From positions 62,001 through 126,000 of the forward strand of contig NZ_JABKKE010000003.1 in assembly GCF_013166575.1 (NCBI RefSeq): a DNA stretch of 64,000 bases, given 5' to 3'. Shown here one piece after another: positions 43,859 through 53,933 of this stretch. Below the pieces are notes generated by a model. It saw nothing but the letters and a program-made list of their open reading frames with translations. It did no database searches and was not told the DNA's origin. The translations under genes were made by a program, and so were the position numbers. Position 1 is the first letter of the stretch, and each line of letters starts with the position of its first letter. The DNA comes from Xylanibacter rodentium. GTDB taxonomy: Bacteria; Bacteroidota; Bacteroidia; Bacteroidales; Bacteroidaceae.

Positions 43859-45784
43859 TTAAATCTTCAACTTCTTGCCATTGACTATATATATGCCCTT
43901 GGGCAACGAACCGCGCAATTTAGTTATCGGAACGTCGCGCAGCATAAGAATGCCCGACAAGCTATACACATCTACACATGATGCCTCACCACCATGCCGG
44001 CTTACGTTTACGATACCATCTGTTCCCGGGTCGTCCGGTTCTGTAAGGTCGTAGGGAGTCAGTTTGGAATATATGTGTCTTGCACGTGTGTTTATCCACG
44101 AACTCATATTGCCGCTCACCGAAGCGTATCCGTTTCCGTCGCCCCATACCGACGCATTATGCTGGAACGAAGGAAGGACATAACGGTAATAGTCACCACA
44201 ATAATCTCTGATTTCCTGCAAATGATTGTCCATGAAATCCGTCCAGACCTTATAATATGCCTTGTCGACAACCTCACCGGTATTTTGGCGCAAATCGCGT
44301 ATAAACGTCCATGCCTCCATCTTGTTGGATTTTGCTGTCCAGAAATCAACCTTTTGGTCAACAGTGCAATAGTTCTTATTGGTCTCGTAACCGAATGCCC
44401 AGTCCAAATCCCACACCGGCCCGAACACATATTTGCCGGCTTCATCGGTCAAGTCGGCCTTATATACATAAGTGCTCTTTGGATGCTGTATCTCATAGTT
44501 GACAATAAGGTCGTTAACCATCAGATAGCGTGCAAGCATATCCACATCTACCAGCGACGATATGTCCTCCTTACGGTAAAGTGCATCGGTCAGGCGGTTG
44601 AAGTCTTTCCTTATATCATCAAATGCAAGACGGGTCTCGTTCTCGCTTAAATCGGGGTCCTTTATATTTACGGGAAGGTTATAACGGTCGGTTCTGAACT
44701 TGTATGCCTCGTCATAATATGTGTCAAGTTCGAGCAACGCGGCCACGCTTTCATCTTCCACATCGACACTGTTGGCCGACACGCCGACCTTTTCCGTGAA
44801 TACATAACTGCCACGATAGTTGCCGTTGATGTAAAGTTCCACGGGTATCACATGATTTGCCGCGGCCGTACCCACCATACGCGCTATCTTCATCCCCACG
44901 GCATTGGCCATCATCGAGCGTGACTGACTATTGGCCTGAAGCACCCAGCTCTTGGCCTTTTTCAGCCCGAACGGTGCCTGCTTCTTCACAAATTTAAGAC
45001 GATAGGGATTCTTGTCCCAAGGGTTGCTGCTCCAACTGGTATTACCGCGGCCCTTTATCTGTACATCAGTGGCAGCCATCGAGGGGAACACTCCCGCTCC
45101 GTCTATCGTTAGTCTGGCCGAAAGATAAACCTCCTTGCTGCTCACCATCTCTCCGTTATCTATGTCTATATCCATTCGCGGCACATTGTCGGAACGATCC
45201 ACAAGCCAGTCGGCCGTCACACGATAGCGCCGGCCATAGGGCAACATAGACCATGCTGCACTGCTACCCGTTCCCGTCCGGGTAAAGATAAACTCACCGG
45301 GACGTGCAACAACGTATGTTCTGTCCGACCGGAAGCTGTTACGGCTCAGCCCGCTCTGCTGTCTGATACCATCTATGTATGCCGAGGCAAACGCGTCGGA
45401 CAGTTCGAAAGACGGAGTGAGCCATCTGCCTATGGTTGGCACCGATACAGTGATTACCGAATCATCGGTAATGGTTGACCCGATGTCTTCATATACTTCA
45501 TCGTTATGCCTGCTCTGTATGCCGAACGATGTGATGGAAGGCAACGTCTCCACAGGCCCCGTATAGGACGTACTGGCCACATCTGTGAGTTGATATGAAA
45601 AATCCTCACCTGTGGCAGTACGTACGACAATACATCCTTCTTCTGTTGTCTGCCGGTCGACAACAGACATCGGAAAAGCATTGAAGCCGCCACTCTTAAG
45701 ATAGACGAAAAGAGTGTCAGACGCTGGTTCGGCATTTATGCCGAGAGAGGTCAGTAAAAGTGTAGACAATAGGAAATGTTTCAT
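43859..45784 (-). CDS. Secreted CotH-kinase-family protein with sorting-like tail
   Basis: A 641-aa exported protein. Signal peptide MKHFLLSTLLLTSLGINA. A domain from about residue 230 holds IKGRGNTSWSSNPWDKNPYR, KKAKSWVLQANSQSRSMMAN, ELYINGNYRGSYVFTEKVG and FGPVWDLDWAFGYE, all blocks of the CotH family (atypical protein kinases first known from spore coats). The last about 50 residues (VDVYSLSGILMLRD, GSLPKGIYIVNGKKLKI) resemble a type IX secretion C-terminal domain. The substrate is unknown. Confidence 0.85.
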   Translation of the reverse strand: MKHFLLSTLLLTSLGINAEPASDTLFVYLKSGGFNAFPMSVVDRQTTEEGCIVVRTATGEDFSYQLTDVASTSYTGPVETLPSITSFGIQSRHNDEVYEDIGSTITDDSVITVSVPTIGRWLTPSFELSDAFASAYIDGIRQQSGLSRNSFRSDRTYVVARPGEFIFTRTGTGSSAAWSMLPYGRRYRVTADWLVDRSDNVPRMDIDIDNGEMVSSKEVYLSARLTIDGAGVFPSMAATDVQIKGRGNTSWSSNPWDKNPYRLKFVKKQAPFGLKKAKSWVLQANSQSRSMMANAVGMKIARMVGTAAANHVIPVELYINGNYRGSYVFTEKVGVSANSVDVEDESVAALLELDTYYDEAYKFRTDRYNLPVNIKDPDLSENETRLAFDDIRKDFNRLTDALYRKEDISSLVDVDMLARYLMVNDLIVNYEIQHPKSTYVYKADLTDEAGKYVFGPVWDLDWAFGYETNKNYCTVDQKVDFWTAKSNKMEAWTFIRDLRQNTGEVVDKAYYKVWTDFMDNHLQEIRDYCGDYYRYVLPSFQHNASVWGDGNGYASVSGNMSSWINTRARHIYSKLTPYDLTEPDDPGTDGIVNVSRHGGEASCVDVYSLSGILMLRDVPITKLRGSLPKGIYIVNGKKLKI

Positions 45785-45818
45785 TATGTTATGATTATGA
45801 TGTTGTACGTATGATACG

Positions 45819-45868
45819 AATATAGCGGTTTTCTTCAGATTCTCTTAAAGTCAAAAACCGCTATATTC
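45819..45868 (-). terminator. Hairpin terminator after the nuclease gene
   Basis: AATATAGCGGTTTT and AAAACCGCTATATT are perfect inverted repeats around a 20-odd-base loop, located downstream of the minus-strand EEP nuclease gene and before the CotH gene. Confidence 0.6.
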
Positions 45869-45907
45869 CCCAAAATTCATGTCGAGTGTGTCACTGCTAC
45901 AATATGG

Positions 45908-46972
45908 TTATTTCACGCTATTCTGCTCCTTGACCAAATATACTATAGTGGGAAGGTGGTCGCTAAACCCGTCGAGCCACACGCCACCGGCATGTGTACG
46001 CAGCGGACTGCCCTTGTACTTGCCGTCTTGCTGGATCATATAGTCTCGACGGAAAATCTGATGTTTCAGATATTTCAGCGTCGAATAGTCTTTCTTGCCG
46101 TCACGGCATAGCAACGAGGGTGAAAGGATTATCTGATCGAAGAGATTCCAAGCACCGTTGTACATCAGCGTACCACGGCCTTCCTTGGCCAGTACGTTCC
46201 ACCACGGGTTGTACATATCGCTGTCGCCGACCTCCTTTATTTCGCGCTTTGCTCCCAGCGACTCGGCCATCGACTTGTCCATAGGATCATCGTTCATATC
46301 GCCCATCACAAGTATCTTCACGTTGGGATCGTCCTTAATCAGTGAATCCTTGAGCACACGGAGCTGACGGCCGCCCGACTCACGATAGAACGAACCGCTG
46401 AAACGACTTGGCAGGTGGTTGACTACGACAGTGACATGCTCTCCGGCCATTGTGCCGCTCACGGTGAGGAAACCGCGGGTATAGAAAGCACTGTCTTTCT
46501 CCAATTCCTGAACGTAGGGAACGAGCTTGACATCGCGCACGGTGAAAAGTCTGGGATTGTAAAGCATGGCACAATCAACACCGCGACGATCAGGACCTTC
46601 GATGTGACAGTATTTATAACCACGGGCTGCAAGTTCCGGCTGGGCCGTGAGGTCGTCGAGCACCTTGGCATTTTCCACCTCGCTCACACCTATCACTGCA
46701 CAACCGATGTTCTTTGGCATCATATCGGTGCCCATGTCTGACAGCACACGCGCCAGATTGTGCAGTTTGTGAGTATATTTTCTTCCGTTCCACTTGTATG
46801 TGCCGTCGGGAAGAAATTCATAATCTCTTTTTCCTTCGTCGTGACAAGTATCAAAGAGATTCTCAAGATTGTAAAAACCTACGGCATAGACGCTGAATTT
46901 CTTATCCTGTGCCCATGTCTGAAAAGCCCCTAAAAGAAGCGCCAATAACAATAAAGATATTTTTCTTTTCAT
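45908..46972 (-). CDS. Secreted endonuclease/exonuclease/phosphatase (EEP) family protein
   Basis: A 354-aa protein from ATG 46972 (MKRKISLLLLALLLGAFQTWAQ is the signal peptide, so the longer upstream frame is rejected). VYAVGFYNLENLFDTCHDEG carries the metal-binding Asn/Glu; VIGVSEVENAKVLDDL the catalytic Glu; VVVNHLPSRF the His; ILVMGDMNDDP the Asp-x-Asn; DGFSDHLPTIVYL the terminal Asp-His. These are all EEP (DNase I-like) catalytic blocks. It is transcribed divergently from the TonB receptor operon, which suggests shared function in using extracellular nucleic acids or phosphate esters. Confidence 0.9.
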   Translation of the reverse strand: MKRKISLLLLALLLGAFQTWAQDKKFSVYAVGFYNLENLFDTCHDEGKRDYEFLPDGTYKWNGRKYTHKLHNLARVLSDMGTDMMPKNIGCAVIGVSEVENAKVLDDLTAQPELAARGYKYCHIEGPDRRGVDCAMLYNPRLFTVRDVKLVPYVQELEKDSAFYTRGFLTVSGTMAGEHVTVVVNHLPSRFSGSFYRESGGRQLRVLKDSLIKDDPNVKILVMGDMNDDPMDKSMAESLGAKREIKEVGDSDMYNPWWNVLAKEGRGTLMYNGAWNLFDQIILSPSLLCRDGKKDYSTLKYLKHQIFRRDYMIQQDGKYKGSPLRTHAGGVWLDGFSDHLPTIVYLVKEQNSVK

Positions 46973-47119
46973 ACCATAATAATATTTGATACGCAAATAT
47001 CGGTATTTTATACGATAAAATTGCACGTTTAATTAAAAAATCATCGAAATTTCTTTTATTTATCACTTTAATTTAGTTACTTTGCGTTTGTAATTACAAA
47101 TAATAATCAAAAATTAACT

Positions 47120-49699
47120 ATGCAGAAAAAGCTGAAATTAGCAGTGTTAGCCTTATGTTGCACTCCGGCGGCCTTTGCACAAAGCACAGACCGGCAGCAG
47201 AAGCAAAACGTCACGATAGATGACGAACAGGCTTTCACATTTACCGAAGCTCAGCTGGGAGAAGACGATGACATGTCGCAGAACGTGACCATCATCAATT
47301 CCAACAGCAACTTGTATGCCGGTCAGGTGGGCTACCTGTTCAGTCCTGTCAGGTTCAGGTATCGTGCCTTCAATCAGAAGTACAACGAGATCTACATCAA
47401 CGGTGCTCCGATGAACGACGCCGAATCCGGGCAATTCCGATATTCCATGATTGGAGGACTGAACGCCCAGACACGCAACATGGAATTTGCACTGCCGTTC
47501 GAGAACAACAGTTTCTCCATGTCGGCCATGGGCGGTTCAAACAACTACAATTTCAGGCCTTCGTCACAGCCGGTAGGCCATCGCGTGACCCTGAGCGGAG
47601 CCAACCGTAACTATACCCTTCGCGGCGGATACACCTATAACTCCGGAATCAGCGACAAGGGATGGGCATATTCGGCAGCAGTGATGTACCGTTGGGCAGA
47701 CAGAGGATATGTGGAAGGAACGTTCTACAACTCGCTGTCTTACTTCCTCGGTGTGGAGAAGGTCATCAGCGACAAGCACAGCCTTTCGCTCGTGACATGG
47801 GGCAACCCTACGGAACGCGCATCGCAGGGTGCAGCTACAGACGAGGCATACTGGCTGGCCAACGACAGATATTACAATCCGTACTGGGGATATCAGAACG
47901 GCAAGAAGCGCAACTCGCGCGTAGTGAACGACTATGCGCCCACGGCCATGCTGACATGGGACTATAAGATTGACGACGGCATGAAGCTGACCACGGCCCT
48001 CACCGGAAAGTACAGCCACTATAAAAGTACCAAGCTGAACTACAGCAACTCGGACAACCCCCACCCCAACTACTGGAAGAACCTGCCGTCGAGTTTCTAC
48101 GATGTGTGGGACGAGACAAACACTTCAGGCCGTACAGACCAGTGTCTTACAGACTGGCAAAACTCGTACAACTTCTGGACGGAATCAAAAGCCAACCGTC
48201 AGATCAACTTCGACCGTCTGTACTACTCCAACCAGCAGTTGGCGGCACAAGGCAAAGATGCCATGTACTACATACAGGCCAAGAACAACGACCAACTGAT
48301 GCTCACGTTGTCTTCGGCATTGAAAATGGAGCTCAACAAGCGCTCGTCACTCAACATCGGTGCCGCTCTTCAGACAACGAAAGGTATGCACTACCAGACT
48401 ATGGAAGACCTGCTCGGCGCATCGGTATTCCACAACATAAACACATATGCTTTGGGAACGTATGCGGCAGGATCGGACGAAGTGCAGTATGACCTGAACC
48501 ACCCCAACGCAGAGGTGCGCGAAGGCGACAAGTTCGGCTACAACTACAATCTGCTTGTAGACAAGGCTAACGCATGGGCTACATACGCCACCGATTTCCG
48601 TTCGGTACACGCTTTCCTCAGCGGTCGCGTCGGTGCCACATCAATGCAGCGCGACGGAAAGATGCGAAACGGACTGGCCAAGGACAATTCATACGGCAAG
48701 AGCGAAACGGCACGATTCCTCGACGGAGGTGCCAAGGCCGGCGTCAACATCAACCTCGGACGAGGCAACACCGTGGCCTTGGGCGTGGGATATGAGTTGC
48801 GCACACCTACGGCATCGGCATCGTTCGTTTCTCCCGAAATCAACAACGACTTCGTAAGCAACCTGAAGAATGAAAAGGTATTCTCGGCCGAAGCCGGCTA
48901 TCAGCTGCGCTCTTCATGGCTCAACCTGTCGCTCAACGGATATTACTCCCGTGTGACAGACGCATCCGAGTGGCAGAATTTCTACTTCGACAACCTCATC
49001 ACTGCCAACAACATCGAAAACCCCAACTCGTTCTCGTACGTGTCGTTCACCGGTGTAGATAAGGAGTACTACGGTGCAGAGCTGGGTGCCAACATCAAGC
49101 TCAACTCGGCATTCAGCATCAAGCTGTTAGGACAGATAAGCGAGGCAAAATACACCGACAACACAACCGTACGCTACATGAACTCGACATCGGCCAAATA
49201 TTACGATGACATCTGCTACAACAAGGATATGCGCGAAAGCGGCACTCCGCTCACAGCACTGAGCCTCGGACTGAGCTACCACGCGAACGGATGGTTTATC
49301 GACCTAAACGGCAACTACTACGACCGCATCTATCTGTCGTACTCGCCGAGTTTCAGATACGAAAAAGCCTTGGATGCACGCCAAACAGTTTACGGCGATG
49401 TTTACGATGCCGAGGGTAACATCAAGTCCGGCATACTCGAACAAGCTGAAGGCAAGGGCGGCTTCATGCTCGACGCCTCTATCGGCCGCAACATCCGTCT
49501 GAAGAAAGGATCGCTGTCAATCAACCTAACACTTACCAACATCCTCAACAACCAGGACATCGTGACGGGAGGATACGAGCAGAGCCGCAGCGACTACACA
49601 GGCGGTGGCAACCAGCGTACATACAAGTTCTCGAAGAACCCGATGAAGTTCTACGCTTACGGCACCAACGGAATGCTCAACCTAACATATAAATTCTAA
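47120..49699 (+). CDS. TonB-dependent outer-membrane receptor
   Basis: An 859-aa protein with signal peptide (MQKKLKLAVLALCCTPAAFA). A plug-like region (YNEIYINGAPMNDAESGQF) precedes a long beta-barrel with alternating hydrophobic and aromatic strands, ending in NGMLNLTYKF with a terminal Phe. No carboxypeptidase-like SusC N-terminal domain is visible, so it is not a classical SusC. It heads an operon with two lipoproteins that have OB-fold-like sequences and a secreted nuclease. It should import a ligand using TonB energy; nucleic-acid fragments are the contextual guess. Confidence 0.85.
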   Translation: MQKKLKLAVLALCCTPAAFAQSTDRQQKQNVTIDDEQAFTFTEAQLGEDDDMSQNVTIINSNSNLYAGQVGYLFSPVRFRYRAFNQKYNEIYINGAPMNDAESGQFRYSMIGGLNAQTRNMEFALPFENNSFSMSAMGGSNNYNFRPSSQPVGHRVTLSGANRNYTLRGGYTYNSGISDKGWAYSAAVMYRWADRGYVEGTFYNSLSYFLGVEKVISDKHSLSLVTWGNPTERASQGAATDEAYWLANDRYYNPYWGYQNGKKRNSRVVNDYAPTAMLTWDYKIDDGMKLTTALTGKYSHYKSTKLNYSNSDNPHPNYWKNLPSSFYDVWDETNTSGRTDQCLTDWQNSYNFWTESKANRQINFDRLYYSNQQLAAQGKDAMYYIQAKNNDQLMLTLSSALKMELNKRSSLNIGAALQTTKGMHYQTMEDLLGASVFHNINTYALGTYAAGSDEVQYDLNHPNAEVREGDKFGYNYNLLVDKANAWATYATDFRSVHAFLSGRVGATSMQRDGKMRNGLAKDNSYGKSETARFLDGGAKAGVNINLGRGNTVALGVGYELRTPTASASFVSPEINNDFVSNLKNEKVFSAEAGYQLRSSWLNLSLNGYYSRVTDASEWQNFYFDNLITANNIENPNSFSYVSFTGVDKEYYGAELGANIKLNSAFSIKLLGQISEAKYTDNTTVRYMNSTSAKYYDDICYNKDMRESGTPLTALSLGLSYHANGWFIDLNGNYYDRIYLSYSPSFRYEKALDARQTVYGDVYDAEGNIKSGILEQAEGKGGFMLDASIGRNIRLKKGSLSINLTLTNILNNQDIVTGGYEQSRSDYTGGGNQRTYKFSKNPMKFYAYGTNGMLNLTYKF

Positions 49700-49718
49700 A
49701 TAAAAAAACGCAACGAAT

Positions 49719-50642
49719 ATGAAAAAGATGAAATATATTCTCATGGCGTTCGTATGCGCAATGATGGCCGGATGTATGGCCGGCGAGGACTACGGATTCG
49801 ACACCGACTGGAGCGCTCCCAACACCGAGAATGCCTACGGCAATGCCGAACTGCAAGAGACAAACGTAATCACGGTGAAGGAACTGCTCGACAAATATGT
49901 GAACACTATGAAGAGCGCCAACGACACCGTAATGATAAAGGAAGACGTGCAGATAAAGGTTATCGTGACAGGCAACGACATCGAAGGCAATATATACAAC
50001 GAAGTGGCCGTGAAAGATGAGACCGGCGCCATACTTATATGTATAGCACAGGGCGGACTATACGGTTATCTGCCCGTAGGCAAGGAGATACTCGTTGACC
50101 TCAAGGGACTGCACATCGGCCTGTATGGCAATCAGCCGCAGATAGGCGTGGCCTACACCAATGCATCTGGCAAGACATTCCCCAGCCGCATGAGCCGCGT
50201 ACTGTGGCAGAAGCACTTCAAATATGTCGACGCCAACTTCACACACGAGGTGGAGCCCGAGGAGTTTGATGTGGCACGCATGCAGGATGCCGACTACGTA
50301 AAAGCATGCCGTGGTAAGTTGATGACCGTTAAGAACGTGACCATGGACGAGGCCGACGGGATCAAAGTATGGGCAAGCGATGCAGAGAAAGATGCCGGAA
50401 ACGGTGTCAGCCGCTCAATTGCCGTCAACGGCAAAGTGCCTATGAGCGGCAACTATGCATCGTTCGTAGTTCGCTCAAGTACATATGCCGACTTCGCAGC
50501 CCTGCCAATGCCTACGGGCAAGATCAACCTGACAGGTATATTCACCGTCTATGCCAACGACCCGTCCAAATATGGATACACATGGCAGATACTGCTACGC
50601 GAAGGCTCTGACGTGGAAGAAATCATTAATTCTGAAAAATAA
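49719..50642 (+). CDS. DUF5689-type surface lipoprotein
   Basis: A 307-aa lipoprotein (MKKMKYILMAFVCAMMAGCMAGEDYG gives Cys at about 19). VITVKELLDKYVNTM, then VQIKVIVTGNDIEGNIYNEV and VAVKDETGAILICI form the DUF5689 opening, an OB-fold-like beta region; INLTGIFTVY begins a second beta section. It directly follows the TonB receptor gene (19 bases) and is probably its surface-exposed partner, comparable in position to SusD-type proteins. Ligand unknown. Confidence 0.82.
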   Translation: MKKMKYILMAFVCAMMAGCMAGEDYGFDTDWSAPNTENAYGNAELQETNVITVKELLDKYVNTMKSANDTVMIKEDVQIKVIVTGNDIEGNIYNEVAVKDETGAILICIAQGGLYGYLPVGKEILVDLKGLHIGLYGNQPQIGVAYTNASGKTFPSRMSRVLWQKHFKYVDANFTHEVEPEEFDVARMQDADYVKACRGKLMTVKNVTMDEADGIKVWASDAEKDAGNGVSRSIAVNGKVPMSGNYASFVVRSSTYADFAALPMPTGKINLTGIFTVYANDPSKYGYTWQILLREGSDVEEIINSEK

Positions 50643-50664
50643 ACAAATAAAATAAAACACTATT

Positions 50665-52191
50665 ATGAAAAAGATATTATTATCAATGCTTGCCATCACA
50701 ATGGCTGCATTTACATTCACAAGCTGTGAGGACGTTCCCGAGCCGTATGAGATTCCGGGAGGAGGGGGAAACACCCCGAGCGAAACCGTTGACCCTGCAG
50801 GAAGCGGTACGATAGAAAATCCGTACAATGTGGCTGCTGCCATAAAATATATCAACGAAGGTGGAAATGAAGAGACTGATGTATATGTAAAAGGTATTGT
50901 CGTATCTGTAGACAAAGGCAGTTATGATCCCTCGTATGGAAGTCTGAAATATTACATTTCTGATGATGGTACAACAGCAAACCAATTCCGTGTATATAAC
51001 GGATATGCAGGTCCTAACCGTAAGAAGTTTTCCGGAGAAGATGCACTCAAACAAGGTGATGTTGTTGTTATATGCGGAAAACTCATGAACTATAACGGGA
51101 CGTTGGAATATACTACAGGCAACTATGTTGTTTCCCTCAACGGGAACGGTGATATCGGTGGTGGTGATGACAAACCGGTAGAAGGCACGTATATCAACGA
51201 AACATTTGCAAGTTCATTTGGTGTATTCACTGTAAATAACGTGAAAGGACAACCGTGGGTTATTGACAGCTATGGATATGCCAAAGCTACAGGATATGAC
51301 AATGCAAGCAAAACAACAACACCTTCTGCAAGCTACCTTGTAGCTCAGCCCGTGAATATGTCGAAATCGACAGAGGCAACCATAACATTTGAGTACATTT
51401 TGCGTTATGTAACAACAACAACCGGAGATGCTATTGACGGTATAGCCAACAAAGTACTTGTCACCAAAGACTACACAGGCGACCCAGCAACAACAAAGTG
51501 GACAGATATCACCGGAACATTGACAGAAGTAAGAGACTGGAAGACATGGACCAAATTTACAGCTGCTGTTCCCGCTGAAATCATCGGTAAAGAAAGCGTG
51601 GTATTCGCTCTCTATTACGAATGTGAAACAAGTTCAGGAACATGGGAAGTGAAGAACTTTGCCGTAAAAGAAGGTAAGGAAGAAGGCGGAAACACTGGTG
51701 GCAATGACGAAGGTGACATCACCACTACCAACGGTGATTTTGAAACATGGGTTGGCGGATTGCCTAATAACTGGAAAACAGAATCTACCGCAGGAAATGC
51801 AACACTCTCCCAGAGTACAGATGCACACAGCGGAAAATATTCAGTAAAAGTTGGTGGAACAAGTTCTGCAAACAAGAGAATAGGATACAAGGAAATGCAA
51901 TTGAAAGCAGGAGAATACACCATGACATTCTACGCAAAGGCCGCTACTTCTACCGGTGCATCAGTACGTCCGGGAGTTGTGCCTATTGTTGACGGCAAAG
52001 CAGGTACATACGCTTATGGTGAGTACACCAACAATATCAGCAATAACGAATGGGTACAAGTGACACATAACCTCACTATAACCACCGAAGGTACATACTG
52101 CATCGTTATCATGAACTCAAAGAATCCTGGTGCAGATGTTCTCATCGATGACTTCACCTTTACAAGCGGAGAAACCACTATTATCAAATAA
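50665..52191 (+). CDS. Multi-domain lipoprotein with OB-fold-like and carbohydrate-binding-like domains
   Basis: A 508-aa lipoprotein (MKKILLSMLAITMAAFTFTSC). After a Gly/Pro-rich linker, residues about 50-170 (NPYNVAAAIKYINEGGNEET, VYVKGIVVSVDKG, VVICGKLMNYNGTLEYTTGN) look like an OB-fold of the DUF6359 type. Residues about 180-335 look like a choice-of-anchor J jelly roll (INETFASSFGVFTVNNVKGQ). After a GGNTGGNDEG linker, 355-505 form another jelly-roll, CBM-like module (NGDFETWVGGLPNNWKTEST). It is probably a surface binding protein for the adjacent receptor. Confidence 0.75.
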   Translation: MKKILLSMLAITMAAFTFTSCEDVPEPYEIPGGGGNTPSETVDPAGSGTIENPYNVAAAIKYINEGGNEETDVYVKGIVVSVDKGSYDPSYGSLKYYISDDGTTANQFRVYNGYAGPNRKKFSGEDALKQGDVVVICGKLMNYNGTLEYTTGNYVVSLNGNGDIGGGDDKPVEGTYINETFASSFGVFTVNNVKGQPWVIDSYGYAKATGYDNASKTTTPSASYLVAQPVNMSKSTEATITFEYILRYVTTTTGDAIDGIANKVLVTKDYTGDPATTKWTDITGTLTEVRDWKTWTKFTAAVPAEIIGKESVVFALYYECETSSGTWEVKNFAVKEGKEEGGNTGGNDEGDITTTNGDFETWVGGLPNNWKTESTAGNATLSQSTDAHSGKYSVKVGGTSSANKRIGYKEMQLKAGEYTMTFYAKAATSTGASVRPGVVPIVDGKAGTYAYGEYTNNISNNEWVQVTHNLTITTEGTYCIVIMNSKNPGADVLIDDFTFTSGETTIIK

Positions 52192-52215
52192 GAATAGTGC
52201 AACATACACCACATC

Positions 52216-52250
52216 AACGAGGATGCCCCAACAAGGCATCCTCGTTTTTC
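52216..52250 (+). terminator. Rho-independent terminator
   Basis: ACGAGGATGCC pairs with GGCATCCTCGT around a short loop and is followed by TTTTTC. It ends the receptor-lipoprotein operon, so the nuclease gene downstream has its own promoter (TATATTTG at 52300-52307). Confidence 0.9.
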
Positions 52251-52337
52251 TTTCTACTGTTTTCTTTGCCTTATATACGTCTATATCGCAGATTTTCCGT
52301 ATATTTGCAGTCTGCTTTATACAAAATACGAAATAAG

Positions 52338-53303
52338 ATGACAACTCTCTTTAAAACCCCAACCCGCTTGCTGGCTGTATTATTCACCGTAGTCTCGGTA
52401 GCATCATGCTCCGACGACGATTCGGACAACGTAAGCGCAGGCACCGGCACTAGCTATGCCAACATCAACCGAAACACCGTGACTACATATGGCAAGGAAG
52501 TGACACGATTGGAATTTCCGAAGACAAAAGACGGAAAGAGCATTATCCTGAAATATTATTCGGGTGATACATACGGCCTGAACTACTGCGTTGAATGGGA
52601 TACGGAAAAGAAGTCGCAACGATGGTCGTGCTATTTCATGGTAGACCATAAGGACAAAAACAACACATCGTATAACAAGAACCATACATACAAAGGCGAT
52701 GCAGGCCGGTATAATCCCGAGAGCAATCCCGGCAATCACCCCAACGAACGCCAATATCCATGGGATCCCCAACTGCCCGAACAGTACCGTTGGAGCGATG
52801 ATCTGTTCGTACGTTCAGGATACGACCACGGACATATCTGCCCGTCGGCCGACCGCCAGTATTCCAAAGAAGCCAACTATCAGACTTTCCACATGACCAA
52901 CATGCAGCCGCAGCGCAATGCCTTCAATACCAAACTATGGGCTGTAATGGAACAGAAAGTACGCGACGTTACCCCAACCGCCATCGGCGATACACTATAT
53001 GTATGCAAAGGTGGCACCATCGACAACGAGAGCCAGATACTGACACGCATAAAAGGAAAAATGATTGTGCCAAAATACTTCTATATGGCACTGCTGCTAA
53101 AGAAAGGCGACCAATATTCGGCCTTTGCATTTTGGGCAGAACACATAAATGCCGACCACTCCAACGACCCGCTTAAAGACTATGTCATCACCATCGACGA
53201 GTTAGAGCAACGCACCGGCATCGACTTCTTCTGCAATCTGCCCGATGATATAGAAAACAAAGTTGAACGCAGTGTCGCATACAACTATTGGGGATTCAAA
53301 TAA
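52338..53303 (+). CDS. DNA/RNA non-specific endonuclease, secreted lipoprotein
   Basis: A 321-aa protein from ATG 52338; lipoprotein signal MTTLFKTPTRLLAVLFTVVS with lipobox VASC. The beta-beta-alpha metal nuclease motif is clear: YDHGHICPSADRQYSKEAN (the DRGH-like DHGH) followed by MTNMQPQRNAFNTKLW with the metal-binding Asn. This is the NUC1/Serratia-nuclease family, cutting DNA and RNA outside the cytoplasm. It lies downstream of the TonB receptor operon and complements the divergent EEP nuclease. Confidence 0.92.
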   Translation: MTTLFKTPTRLLAVLFTVVSVASCSDDDSDNVSAGTGTSYANINRNTVTTYGKEVTRLEFPKTKDGKSIILKYYSGDTYGLNYCVEWDTEKKSQRWSCYFMVDHKDKNNTSYNKNHTYKGDAGRYNPESNPGNHPNERQYPWDPQLPEQYRWSDDLFVRSGYDHGHICPSADRQYSKEANYQTFHMTNMQPQRNAFNTKLWAVMEQKVRDVTPTAIGDTLYVCKGGTIDNESQILTRIKGKMIVPKYFYMALLLKKGDQYSAFAFWAEHINADHSNDPLKDYVITIDELEQRTGIDFFCNLPDDIENKVERSVAYNYWGFK

Positions 53304-53364
53304 CCGGCAACAAGCCACATAACGGCATAAACGTAATACCGTCAGAAAAAAAGTCACGCCAACA

Positions 53365-53396
53365 TTTGCCCGTTTGGAGAAAATATATTAATTTTG
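53365..53396 (+). promoter_or_regulatory. Promoter of rpmE
   Basis: TTTG (53365-53368), 20-base spacer, TAATTTTG (53389-53396): full consensus, 47 bases before the ATG. Confidence 0.8.
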
Positions 53397-53442
53397 CAGC
53401 GCATTATAGCACATTTATAACATTCAATATTAATAAATTAAA

Positions 53443-53697
53443 ATGAAAACAGGTATTCATCCAGAAAACTATCGCCCCGTCGTATTCAAGGATATGTCCA
53501 ACGGCGATATGTTCCTTTCACGTTCTACATGCAAGACTAACGATACAGTAGAATTTGAAGGCGAAACTTACCCCGTGGTTAAAATAGAAATCTCGAGCAC
53601 ATCTCACCCGTTCTACACAGGCAAGAGCAAGCTCGTGGATACGGCTGGTCGCGTAGACAAGTTTATGAGCCGCTACGGTAAGGCTGCGAAGAAATAA
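53443..53697 (+). CDS. rpmE: 50S ribosomal protein L31 type B
   Basis: An 84-aa protein starting [20 protein letters not shown], with [20 protein letters not shown] at the end: the L31 signature. It has no CxxC zinc motif, so it is the type B (C-minus) form. It has its own promoter and terminator. Confidence 0.95.
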   Translation: MKTGIHPENYRPVVFKDMSNGDMFLSRSTCKTNDTVEFEGETYPVVKIEISSTSHPFYTGKSKLVDTAGRVDKFMSRYGKAAKK

Positions 53698-53723
53698 TAT
53701 ACAGCAGAACCTTGAATGAAACA

Positions 53724-53769
53724 AAAAGCGCCTCCGTGTAGTTGCATATGCCCGGATGCGCTTTTTATT
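53724..53769 (+). terminator. Rho-independent terminator after rpmE
   Basis: AAAAAGCGCCTCCG pairs with CGGATGCGCTTTTT with one mismatch, followed by ATTTTG. A-rich and T-rich flanks make it potentially bidirectional. Confidence 0.85.
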
Positions 53770-53891
53770 TTGTCACTCCTACACCATTTACGTTTTCGTC
53801 AAGCCGGTGCGTAAGTTTGATTTAAGAAAAGCGTTACAAAATACACTTCCGTTACTTTCATTACGTCAATTTTGTATACCAGCTTATATAT

Positions 53892-53920
53892 AAAAAACGC
53901 GGACTTACGAAAGCCCGCAT
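53892..53920 (-). terminator. Rho-independent terminator on the minus strand
   Basis: Minus strand GCGGGCTTTCGTAAGTCCGC forms a hairpin with one mismatch, followed by GTTTTTTAT. It ends a transcript coming from the right, in a gap with no annotated gene. Confidence 0.75.
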
Positions 53921-53933
53921 CTTCAATCAAAAA

